Shown one piece after another: positions 7,593 to 13,333 of a DNA stretch of 13,333 nt. The notes below the pieces were generated by a model, which saw nothing but the letters and a program-made list of their open reading frames with translations, ran no database searches and was not told where the DNA came from. Every line of letters begins with the position of its first letter. Position 1 is the first letter of the stretch. Made by a program: the position numbers and the translations under genes. Origin of the DNA: Anaerolineae bacterium. Its GTDB lineage: Bacteria > Chloroflexota > Anaerolineae > DRVO01. The stretch covers positions 1-13,333 of the forward strand of contig JAAYAV010000419.1 in NCBI GenBank assembly GCA_012719195.1. The letters run 5' to 3'.

Positions 7593-7627
7593 CGAGGGCC
7601 GCGCCAATCGTACCGGCACGGCCCTCG
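7593..7627 (-). promoter_or_regulatory. Intercistronic hairpin after solute-binding protein 1
   Basis: Nine-base perfect inverted repeats (7593-7601 and 7619-7627) are extended by three inner pairs after one mismatch. The hairpin lies 12 bases past the stop of the binding protein gene and ahead of the amidohydrolase ribosome site. There is no T-run, so it looks more like an mRNA-stabilising or partial attenuating hairpin, as often found after binding-protein genes, than a full terminator. Confidence 0.5.
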
Positions 7628-7639
7628 TGCCACCCTAGC

Positions 7640-9652
7640 TTACTGCTGGCGGCGCCAGATCTGGAACGGCCAGGCGATGGCCTCATGGCGCAGACGATTC
7701 TCGCCTACCGCCTGATCAAGCACGTTGACGAGGTCGTTCTTCACCACACAGGGCAGGATGTCGATGGAGCAGGTGCCCACGATGTAGATCTCCTCGTTGT
7801 GCCGCTGGAGGATGCGCTGACCGTACTCGAGACGCTTAGCGTCGTCGGGCTCGGTCTTGAGCATCTCGTACCAGTCGATCATCTCCTTGATCTTGTCCGG
7901 CGGCTCCTTGCCGGCTGTCCCCTCCGACCGCTGCCAGAGGGCATAGTCAGAGGCCCAGTAGCAGTAGCTGCCGGTCGGAACGAACCACCCGGGATCGATC
8001 ACCCAGAGGATCTTGGCGATGTCGTAGGAAGGCATGTCCATCTCGTTGCCGAGAGCCCGCTGAGACCAGAGCGAGCGCTCGATCTCGCGCGCCTGCGCAT
8101 CCACGCCCACTTCCTGCCAGTACATGGCTACCTGGCTGAAGATGTCGATGGCCGGCACGCCCATTTCGCTGGGATAGGACTCCAGGATGACCGTGAAGCG
8201 CTGGCCATCGGGACGGAGACGGAAGCCGTCGCCATCGCGCTGGTCGAGGCCGGCGGCGTCGAGAAGCTCGTTCGCCTTCGCCGGGTCATACTCGATCGCG
8301 GTGGTGCCGAATCCTTCCATCCAGTTCGGGTCGCGCTCGTTGGCCACCGGGTTGCCGGGGGTGGCGAGGCTGAACCAGAAGAGGTCGTTCATCTCCTCGC
8401 GATTGATGGCCCACGAAAGCGCATGGCGGACCTCAGTGGTGGCCAGCACCGCCCGCTGGGCCTCATCGTTAGTGCTCTGGTTGATGTAGACGCAGGGGAA
8501 GGGACCACCGATCCACTGCTTGACCGTGTAGCCGCCGCTGTCCTCGTTCTCCGTGAGCAGCGAGTAGTTGGCGAACCCCATGTGCCGGTACTGCAGGTCC
8601 ACCTCTCCGGCCACGGCCTTCATCAGGGCCACCTGACCGTCCTGGGCCAAGTCCGCCACCAGACGCTCGAAGTACGGCAGCTGCTTGCCCTCGGTGTCCA
8701 CCTTCCAGTAGTACGGATTGCGCTCGGCCACAACCCGGTCGGCGGGCGGAGCCACGGTGAGCATCCACGGCGACATGGTCGGCCGCTCGGTGTTCAGTCC
8801 CTGGTTGGCGCGGTCGGCGAACAACTGGTACCAGAACTCGAACTGAGCCTCTTCCGTCTTGGCGGCCAGTTCGTCGGCATCGGCGTAGTCCGGGTGGAAC
8901 TGCTGCAGGTAGTGCTTGGGCACGATGATGCCGTCGCCCACGTAGGACATGTAGTCCAGCAGGATGCCGTAGGGCTGAGCGAACTTGAACCGGACGGTGT
9001 AGTCGTCCACCTTCTCCATAACGGCCGGCTCGCCGCCCACCATGAGCCAGGCGGGGAACGTCGGCGTCAGCTCAGCGTTGAGGGCGATGGCCTCGTACCA
9101 GAAGAGAAGGTCGTCGGCGGTGAAAGGCTCACCATCAGACCAGCGGGCGCCCTTGATGAGGTGGAAGGTGTACTCGGTACCATCCTCGCTCACGTCCCAA
9201 TTGGTGGCCAGGTTGGGCACGACCTCGATACCGCCGGTGCGGTTGTCGAAGCGGGTGAGGCTCTCCATTAGCATCATGGTGTAGGCGTAGGCGTCAGTCG
9301 GGCCGGTGAATACACGGTGTAGATCGTCGGAGTACTCGCCCGCTTCCTGGAAGGGCACCACCACGAGCGGGTCTGCCGGCAGGCGCTCTTCTACGGGGGG
9401 CAACTCGCCGGCGCTCACCTTGGCGGCCATGCTCGGGGCCTCGCCGAACTTCGACTCCGGAGCCGCCGGCTCGGCCGGAGCAGCCGTGGCTGCCGGGGCC
9501 GTCGTGGCTTGGGGAGCGGCGGTGGCTGCGGGCGGTTCAGCCGGAGCAGTGGTAGGTGCGGCACCGCCGCCGCACGCCACCATCGTCGCTGTTGCCGTCG
9601 CTAAGCCAGCCGTGCGAACAAAAGCTCGTCGAGTAAGCAGGCTATCTGCCAT
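7640..9652 (-). CDS. ABC transporter solute-binding lipoprotein, family 5 (SBP_bac_5), copy 1
   Basis: This 670-aa extracytoplasmic substrate receptor feeds an OppBC-type importer. The N-terminus has a Tat-like motif (TRRAFVRTAG, 7-16), a hydrophobic stretch and a lipobox ending at Cys27 (MVAC). An Ala/Pro/Thr-rich linker (about 29-70) tethers the domain to the membrane. The family 5 core then begins: PNLATNWDVSEDGTEYTFHL, RWSDGEPFTADDLLFWYEAI and RHALSWAINREEMNDLFW. It is longer than DppA/OppA (about 530 aa), like the large members that bind sugars. ATG 9652 is chosen because GGGAG is 8 bases upstream and the signal peptide begins there, although the frame is open to 9892. It is a tandem paralogue of the next gene upstream, has its own promoter, and is followed by a hairpin. 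Ligand unknown. Confidence 0.93.
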   Translation of the reverse strand: MADSLLTRRAFVRTAGLATATATMVACGGGAAPTTAPAEPPAATAAPQATTAPAATAAPAEPAAPESKFGEAPSMAAKVSAGELPPVEERLPADPLVVVPFQEAGEYSDDLHRVFTGPTDAYAYTMMLMESLTRFDNRTGGIEVVPNLATNWDVSEDGTEYTFHLIKGARWSDGEPFTADDLLFWYEAIALNAELTPTFPAWLMVGGEPAVMEKVDDYTVRFKFAQPYGILLDYMSYVGDGIIVPKHYLQQFHPDYADADELAAKTEEAQFEFWYQLFADRANQGLNTERPTMSPWMLTVAPPADRVVAERNPYYWKVDTEGKQLPYFERLVADLAQDGQVALMKAVAGEVDLQYRHMGFANYSLLTENEDSGGYTVKQWIGGPFPCVYINQSTNDEAQRAVLATTEVRHALSWAINREEMNDLFWFSLATPGNPVANERDPNWMEGFGTTAIEYDPAKANELLDAAGLDQRDGDGFRLRPDGQRFTVILESYPSEMGVPAIDIFSQVAMYWQEVGVDAQAREIERSLWSQRALGNEMDMPSYDIAKILWVIDPGWFVPTGSYCYWASDYALWQRSEGTAGKEPPDKIKEMIDWYEMLKTEPDDAKRLEYGQRILQRHNEEIYIVGTCSIDILPCVVKNDLVNVLDQAVGENRLRHEAIAWPFQIWRRQQ

Positions 9653-9703
9653 CTGCGATTCTCCCAGTTGTGGAGTACGGTGTAGTGCGTCGAGAGCGAA
9701 GCT

Positions 9704-9733
9704 ATTAGAGCACACGTTCGCGGGCATTGTCAA
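9704..9733 (-). promoter_or_regulatory. Sigma-70-type promoter for solute-binding protein 1
   Basis: On the minus strand a perfect TTGACA (9728-9733) is followed by an 18-bp spacer and TCTAAT (9704-9709, 5 of 6 matches). Transcription should begin near 9697, leaving a leader of about 45 bases. The copy 1 gene and everything downstream can therefore be transcribed independently of copy 2. Confidence 0.72.
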
Positions 9734-9794
9734 CTGACCTCGCCCGGTACCGCCTCCCAACCGGAGCCCCCCACGACCGTCCGGACAAGCAGAA

Positions 9795-9823
9795 GGGGCC
9801 GCGGGGGCATTCCCCGCGGCCCC
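9795..9823 (-). terminator. GC-rich hairpin after solute-binding protein 2
   Basis: Twelve-base perfect arms (9795-9806 and 9812-9823) enclose a 5-base loop. The hairpin is 22 bases past the stop of copy 2 in the direction of reading and upstream of the copy 1 promoter. On the minus strand it is followed by TTCTGCTTGT, a modest T-rich tail. It is a probable intrinsic or partial terminator separating the two binding protein genes. Confidence 0.72.
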
Positions 9824-9845
9824 GATGTAGCGACGACTTAGGCGA

Positions 9846-11879
9846 TTACGACTGGCGACGGAACAACTGGAACGGCCAGGACAAGCCCTCATGGTAAGTA
9901 CGATACTCGGCCGGCGCCGCCATGGGCACGTTGCCGATATCGTTCTTCACGATCATGGGCTGGATGTCGATGGAGCACACGCCGAGGACGTAGATGTTCT
10001 CGTTGTGGCGATCCAGGATCCTCCGGCCGAGCTCGGTGCGCTTGTCGCGATCGGGCTCTTCCTTGAGTTGCACGTACCAGTCGATGATCTCCTTGATATC
10101 GTCCGGCGGCTCCATGCCCACCTCCGGGTTGAGCGCCCAGGTGGCGTAGAAGGGCGCCCAGTAGCACCAGCCATAGGGCACGAACCACCCGGGGTCCAGG
10201 ATCCACAGGATCTTGGCGATATCGTAGGAGGGCATCATGGACTCATTGGCATAGGCGCGCGTCCCCCACAGGGACCGCTCGATCTCGCTGGCCTGCGCGT
10301 CAACCCCTACGGCCTGCCAGTAGCCGGCCAACTGCGAGAAGATGTCGATCACGGGCACACCCATCTCGCTCGGATAGCACTCCATAATGACGGTCAGGCG
10401 CTGGCCGTCCGGCCGAAGGCGGAACCCATCGCCATCGCGCTGGTCCAGGCCCATGCCGTCCAGGAGCTCATTGGCCTTGTCGGGGTCGTACTCGGTGGCC
10501 GTGGTTCCGTAGCCTTCCTGGTAGAACTCGTCGCGCGTGCTGCCCACCGGGTTGCCCGGCGTCGCCAGACCGAACCAGAAGAGATCGTTGCACTCATCCC
10601 GGTTGACGGCGTACGAGAGGGCGTGACGGAAGTCCTTCTGATGGAAGACCTCACGGATGGCGTCGTCGCCGAAGCTTTGGTTGATGTACACGCAAGGGAA
10701 CGGCCCGCCGATCCACCGGCGCACCTTGTAGTTCCCCGTCTCCTCGTTCTCCGTGAGAAGCGAGTAGTTGGCGAAGCCCATGTGCCGGTACTGCATGTCC
10801 ACTTCGCCGGCGATGGTCTTCATCATGATCACTTCGTTGTTCTCGCCCAGGTCCACCACGACACGCTCGAAGTACGGCAGCTGCTGCCCGGCCGTGTCCA
10901 CCTTCCAGTAGTACGGGTTGCGGACGCTGGTCATGCGCTGAGACGGGAACGGGACGTCCACCTTCCAAGCCCAGAGCACTGGGCAGTCCGGGTTGTTCAT
11001 GGTATCGCTCTTGTTGGCGAAGAGCTGGTACCAGAACTCGAACTCGGCCTCCTCGACCTTGGCCGCCAGCTCGTCCGCGTCGGCGTAGTTGGGGTGGAAC
11101 TGCTGCAGGTAGTGCTTCGGGGCGATGATGGCCGGCCCCTGGAAGGCAAGGAACTCGATCAGGATGCCGTAGGGAGCAGCGAACTTGAAGGTGACAGTGT
11201 AGTCGTCCACCTTCTCGATCACCACCGGCTCATCACCCACGACCAGCCAGGCAGGGAAGGTCGGGGTGAGTTCCTCGTTCAGCGCCACGTCCTCATACCA
11301 GAATACAATGTCATCGGCCGTGAACGGCTCACCATCCGACCAGCGCAGGCCCTCACGCATATGGAAGGTGTAGGTGGCGCCATCGTCGCTGACATCCCAG
11401 CTCTTGACGAGGTTGGGGATCGCCTTGAGCTCGTCGCCATGGTAATCCCAACGGGTGAAGGCTTCGTAGAGCAGCGTGCGGTGGCCGGTCAGGTCGCCGG
11501 GGCCGGTGAGGACGCGGTGCAGGTCCTCGGAATAGACGCCCACTTCCTCGAACGGTTCAACAATCACCGGTTCGACGGGCAGGCGTTCCTCCACCGGAGG
11601 CAACTCGCCGGCCGCTACCTTCGCCGCCAGGCTCGGGGCCTCGGCGTACTTGCTGGCCGGAGCTTCCGGGGCCGTGGTGGCAGCGGGAGCCGCCGTCGCC
11701 TCCGGAGCAGCCGTTGCGGCGGGGGCGGTCGTTGCTGCCGGAGCAGCAGTGGGTTCGGCCGGGGCGGCCGGGGCCGCAGTGGGCTCCGCTCCGCCGCCAC
11801 AAGCGGCCATAGCGGCCGCCGTGGTAGCCAGGCCGGCGGTGCGGATGAACGATCGTCGACTGAGCAAGCTTTCGGCCAT
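9846..11879 (-). CDS. ABC transporter solute-binding lipoprotein, family 5 (SBP_bac_5), copy 2
   Basis: This 677-aa paralogue of copy 1 has the same plan: Tat-like SRRSFIRTAG (7-16), lipobox MAAC with Cys27, an Ala/Pro/Thr-rich linker (about 31-75) and a family 5 binding domain to the end. Identical blocks include YRHMGFANYSLLTENE, DQRDGDGFRLRPDGQR and MPSYDIAKILW. Differences cluster in segments such as PVLWAWKVDVPFPSQR against SPWMLTVAPPADR, and in the C-terminal 100 residues, so the two may prefer different ligands. The linker is slightly longer than in copy 1. ATG 11879 has GGAGGAG 6 bases upstream. It is the first gene of the operon, has a TTGACA upstream and a hairpin downstream. Receptor function is secure; substrate is unknown, with a carbohydrate-like ligand favoured by length and partners. 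Confidence 0.93.
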   Translation of the reverse strand: MAESLLSRRSFIRTAGLATTAAAMAACGGGAEPTAAPAAPAEPTAAPAATTAPAATAAPEATAAPAATTAPEAPASKYAEAPSLAAKVAAGELPPVEERLPVEPVIVEPFEEVGVYSEDLHRVLTGPGDLTGHRTLLYEAFTRWDYHGDELKAIPNLVKSWDVSDDGATYTFHMREGLRWSDGEPFTADDIVFWYEDVALNEELTPTFPAWLVVGDEPVVIEKVDDYTVTFKFAAPYGILIEFLAFQGPAIIAPKHYLQQFHPNYADADELAAKVEEAEFEFWYQLFANKSDTMNNPDCPVLWAWKVDVPFPSQRMTSVRNPYYWKVDTAGQQLPYFERVVVDLGENNEVIMMKTIAGEVDMQYRHMGFANYSLLTENEETGNYKVRRWIGGPFPCVYINQSFGDDAIREVFHQKDFRHALSYAVNRDECNDLFWFGLATPGNPVGSTRDEFYQEGYGTTATEYDPDKANELLDGMGLDQRDGDGFRLRPDGQRLTVIMECYPSEMGVPVIDIFSQLAGYWQAVGVDAQASEIERSLWGTRAYANESMMPSYDIAKILWILDPGWFVPYGWCYWAPFYATWALNPEVGMEPPDDIKEIIDWYVQLKEEPDRDKRTELGRRILDRHNENIYVLGVCSIDIQPMIVKNDIGNVPMAAPAEYRTYHEGLSWPFQLFRRQS

Positions 11880-11929
11880 CTCTCTCTCCTCCGTTGATCA
11901 AGCGCGGAACCCGAACAGCCACCCCTATC

Positions 11930-11956
11930 TTGATACATTTCCCTACCCCCTGTCAA
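11930..11956 (-). promoter_or_regulatory. Probable promoter for solute-binding protein 2
   Basis: A perfect TTGACA lies at 11951-11956 on the minus strand. The best -10 candidate is TATCAA (11930-11935, 4 of 6) with a short 15-bp spacer, so the -10 assignment is weak. The leader would be about 45 bases. The same -35 hexamer is used before copy 1. Confidence 0.5.
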
Positions 11957-11968
11957 CGGGCAGTTGGG

Positions 11969-11985
11969 CTCCGTTGGCCACGGAG
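11969..11985. promoter_or_regulatory. Inverted repeat upstream of the -35 box, possible operator
   Basis: Six-base arms CTCCGT (11969-11974) and ACGGAG (11980-11985) flank a 5-base centre. The repeat lies 12 bases upstream of the copy 2 -35 box, in the divergent intergenic region shared with the plus-strand amidohydrolase. A related string, CTCCGTTGATCA, recurs at 11889-11900 over the copy 2 leader. No regulator gene is visible to pair with it. Confidence 0.3.
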
Positions 11986-12052
11986 ATGGCCGAACGCGCA
12001 TCGCGCACGCGGCGCAAGGCCGCCGTCACCGCCCTTCGAGCGCCCAGTTCGG

Positions 12053-12081
12053 TTGACTGGCGCACGCTAGGGGCGTACGGT
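12053..12081 (+). promoter_or_regulatory. Possible promoter for the plus-strand amidohydrolase
   Basis: TTGACT (12053-12058, 5 of 6) is followed by a 17-bp spacer and TACGGT (12076-12081, 3 of 6). The leader would be about 26 bases and would include the GGGAGG ribosome site at 12103-12108. The -10 match is poor, so this is tentative. Confidence 0.35.
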
Positions 12082-12113
12082 CCACCGGTACCGCACCATG
12101 ACGGGAGGTAGCC

Positions 12114-13022
12114 GTGGTTGTCGATGTTCACACTCACATTGGTCAGCTGTATGGCCTTTACACCATTGACGAAGGTCAGCCCATCACTTGGGAGGAGATC
12201 CTCGCTCGGCTGGACACCGAAGGAGTAGACAAAGCGGTTCTACTGCCCAGCGGCGTCTCGCCCGAGGCCATCACCTTCCCCTCGCTGATCTACTCGCCCA
12301 GCATGTCCGTTCGCGACCAGTTCCTGGGCGCTGCCCGCTATCCCGATCGCCTCATTCCCTTCGGCGATCTCGACCCGCGCTGGCTCGGCAACAAGCCCAC
12401 CGCCGACTTCCGGCCTCTCCTGGGTTGGTTCGTTGACCACGGTGCCCGCGGGATAGGTGAGATCACCGCCAACATACCCGCCGACGACGAGCGCACCATC
12501 AACCTGTTCCGCCAGATCGGGGATATGGGGCTGCCGGTCCTAATCCACAACGTCGGCTTCGGGGCGGGCACCTACGGCCTCCAGGACGACCCGGGCATGC
12601 CCAGGCTGGAGCGCTTGCTCCAGGAAGCGCCGGAAACCGCGATCATCGGCCACGGTCAGGGCTTCTGGTCCGAGATCGCGGCCGGCCTCACCGCCGAGGA
12701 GAAGATGGGCTACCCGAAGGGACCAGTGGCAGCCGAAGGAGCCCTGCCGCGCCTGTTGCGCACCTACCCCAACCTCTACGGGGACATCTCCGCCAACAGC
12801 GGCTTCAACGCCCTCAACCGGTCGCCCGAACTCGGCATCGGGCTGCTGGAGGAACTGCAGGACAAGATGATGTTCGGCACCGACCACACGTTCGGCCGTC
12901 GCGACCTGAAGATGCCGCATTTGGGCTGGCTGAAGGGGCTGAAGGCAGAAGGGAAGCTGAGCGCCGAAGCCTACGAGAAGATAGTTGGGGGCAACATCCT
13001 GCGCGTGCTGGGCCCAAAGTAG
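12114..13022 (+). CDS. Amidohydrolase family protein (PF04909-like), divergent from the transport operon
   Basis: This 302-aa metal-dependent hydrolase has the amidohydrolase-2 fold with intact active-site positions: HxH in VDVHTHIG (H6, H8), E116 in RGIGEI, H145 in VLIHNVG, H180 in IIGHGQG and D257 in FGTDHTF. It ends with VGGNILRVLG, the same tail as the operon amidohydrolase, but is about 55 residues longer, mainly in the middle (148-163 and 186-210). It is thus a distant paralogue rather than a recent copy. GTG 12114 is the start: GGGAGG lies 5 bases upstream and the conserved strand begins at once. It probably acts on an intermediate of the same pathway, because it shares the control region with the transport operon. 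The reaction is not identifiable from sequence. Confidence 0.88.
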   Translation: MVVDVHTHIGQLYGLYTIDEGQPITWEEILARLDTEGVDKAVLLPSGVSPEAITFPSLIYSPSMSVRDQFLGAARYPDRLIPFGDLDPRWLGNKPTADFRPLLGWFVDHGARGIGEITANIPADDERTINLFRQIGDMGLPVLIHNVGFGAGTYGLQDDPGMPRLERLLQEAPETAIIGHGQGFWSEIAAGLTAEEKMGYPKGPVAAEGALPRLLRTYPNLYGDISANSGFNALNRSPELGIGLLEELQDKMMFGTDHTFGRRDLKMPHLGWLKGLKAEGKLSAEAYEKIVGGNILRVLGPK

Positions 13023-13040
13023 CGGGGGCGGCGCTGAGAG

Positions 13041-13193
13041 GGCCCTCACCCACCCCCTGCCCCCTCCCTCTCCCATAGGATGGGTGAGGGAAGGGGTGGC
13101 ACCTGCTTCTAGTCACATCCGGCTCCCCCTCTCCCGCTTCGTGGGAGAGGGGGCCAGGGGTTTCGCTTCCCGGAACGCCGAGGGGTGAGGGCC
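13041..13193. repeat. Nested inverted-repeat element (REP/MITE-like) between convergent genes
   Basis: Outer 11-base arms (13041-13051 and 13183-13193) are perfect inverted repeats. Between them are two hairpins: 13061-13096 (about 15 pairs with one mismatch and one bulge, 3-base loop) and 13125-13153 (11 perfect pairs, 7-base loop). The whole can fold as a three-way junction. C-rich arms made of CCCTC/GAGGG units are typical of dispersed intergenic repeats in GC-rich bacteria. It fills most of the 179-base gap between the amidohydrolase and the oxidoreductase and may also end transcription from both. No coding sequence is seen in it. Confidence 0.7.
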
Positions 13194-13201
13194 TTTCTCG
13201 C

Positions 13202-13333
13202 CTACTCGTCCCAGCGCGGAATGGCGATGGGGGCGCCGCCCTTGACGGCGCTCTCGTGGGCGCAGAGTCCGGGCACGGTCATGTTCCAGCCCAGCTCGAT
13301 GTCAATGGGTGGCTTCGTGTCCTCGACGATGGA
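13202..13333 (-). CDS. Gfo/Idh/MocA-family oxidoreductase, C-terminal end (5' part outside window)
   Basis: The last 43 codons of a minus-strand gene are visible, ending in TAG at 13202-13204. The protein tail reads KPPIDIELGWNMTVPGLCAH, then ESAVKGGAPIAIPRWDE. The pattern PPIDI.....W..TVPG...H.SA..GG.P..IP is the usual C-terminus of Gfo/Idh/MocA-type NAD(P)-dependent sugar or inositol dehydrogenases and related glycosidase-like members. The cofactor-binding Rossmann domain lies outside the window, so activity cannot be judged. It is convergent with the plus-strand amidohydrolase across the repeat element. A sugar-oxidising enzyme here supports a carbohydrate-linked role for the locus. The family call rests on a short stretch. 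Confidence 0.68.
   Translation of the reverse strand, partial: SIVEDTKPPIDIELGWNMTVPGLCAHESAVKGGAPIAIPRWDE

Noticed and set aside
7570..7686. N-terminal extension of the operon amidohydrolase to 7686
   Set aside because: It would overlap the end of solute-binding protein 1 and cover the hairpin. GTG 7569 has AGGAG at the right distance and starts the conserved strand.
7685..9271. A 528-codon plus-strand open frame opposite solute-binding protein 1
   Set aside because: Same reason: low-information composition, no recognisable motif, fully overlapped by a real gene.
9653..9892. N-terminal extension of solute-binding protein 1 to 9892
   Set aside because: It would cross the promoter and the hairpin and overlap the end of copy 2. 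The signal peptide and ribosome site place the start at 9652.
11640..11800. Short tandem-like GC-rich repeats resembling a repeat array
   Set aside because: They encode the Ala/Pro/Thr linker of the lipoprotein. There are no regular spacers, so it is neither CRISPR nor an independent repeat.
9891..11897. A 668-codon open frame on the plus strand opposite solute-binding protein 2
   Set aside because: It is the antisense of a well-recognised gene. Its translation is rich in His, Val, Arg and Leu with no domain, and long antisense frames are expected in GC-rich codon usage.
11943..12137. A 64-codon minus-strand open frame upstream of solute-binding protein 2
   Set aside because: It has no ribosome site or motif, and it covers the divergent promoter region and the start of the plus-strand amidohydrolase.

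Overview
This 13.3 kb window is GC-rich, gene-dense bacterial DNA. No rRNA, tRNA, CRISPR array or insertion sequence is visible. The two solute-binding proteins have Tat-like signals, a lipobox cysteine and long Ala/Pro/Thr-rich linkers. Together with the high GC, a galactolipid-synthase-like glycosyltransferase and several MocA/amidohydrolase-type genes, this style is most like Chloroflexota. That assignment is an inference from style, not from a marker gene.

Left part (1-3780): the 3' end of a GT28/MGDG-synthase-like glycosyltransferase runs into a convergent CLC chloride channel/transporter gene, and the two stop codons share one CTAG. The CLC protein carries two CBS domains and a TrkA-C-like tail. 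It is divergently transcribed from a site-2-protease (M50)-like membrane protein that also ends in two CBS domains. The M50 protein has lost both zinc-binding histidines (QEISY in place of HExxH), and its promoter implies a leaderless or nearly leaderless mRNA.

Central part (3822-11956, minus strand): a transport and catabolic operon reads from right to left. Its order is solute-binding protein 2, solute-binding protein 1, an intact amidohydrolase, a degenerate amidohydrolase (GTGA overlap), an OppB-type permease, an OppC-type permease with a large periplasmic insert, and a strong bidirectional terminator. No ATP-binding subunit is present. The two binding proteins are close tandem paralogues. 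Each is followed by a GC-rich hairpin, and each has a perfect TTGACA upstream. The binding-protein length and the OppC insert fit the peptide-like ABC importers known to carry sugars, so the substrate may be a carbohydrate or sugar derivative rather than a peptide.

Right part (12053-13333): a third, intact amidohydrolase is transcribed divergently from the operon. It is followed by a structured GC-rich repeat element (nested inverted repeats, 13041-13193). The last feature is the C-terminus of a Gfo/Idh/MocA-type oxidoreductase on the minus strand. An importer, three related TIM-barrel hydrolases and a probable sugar dehydrogenase together suggest uptake and breakdown of a sugar-like or lactone-forming compound. 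The exact substrate cannot be read from the sequence.
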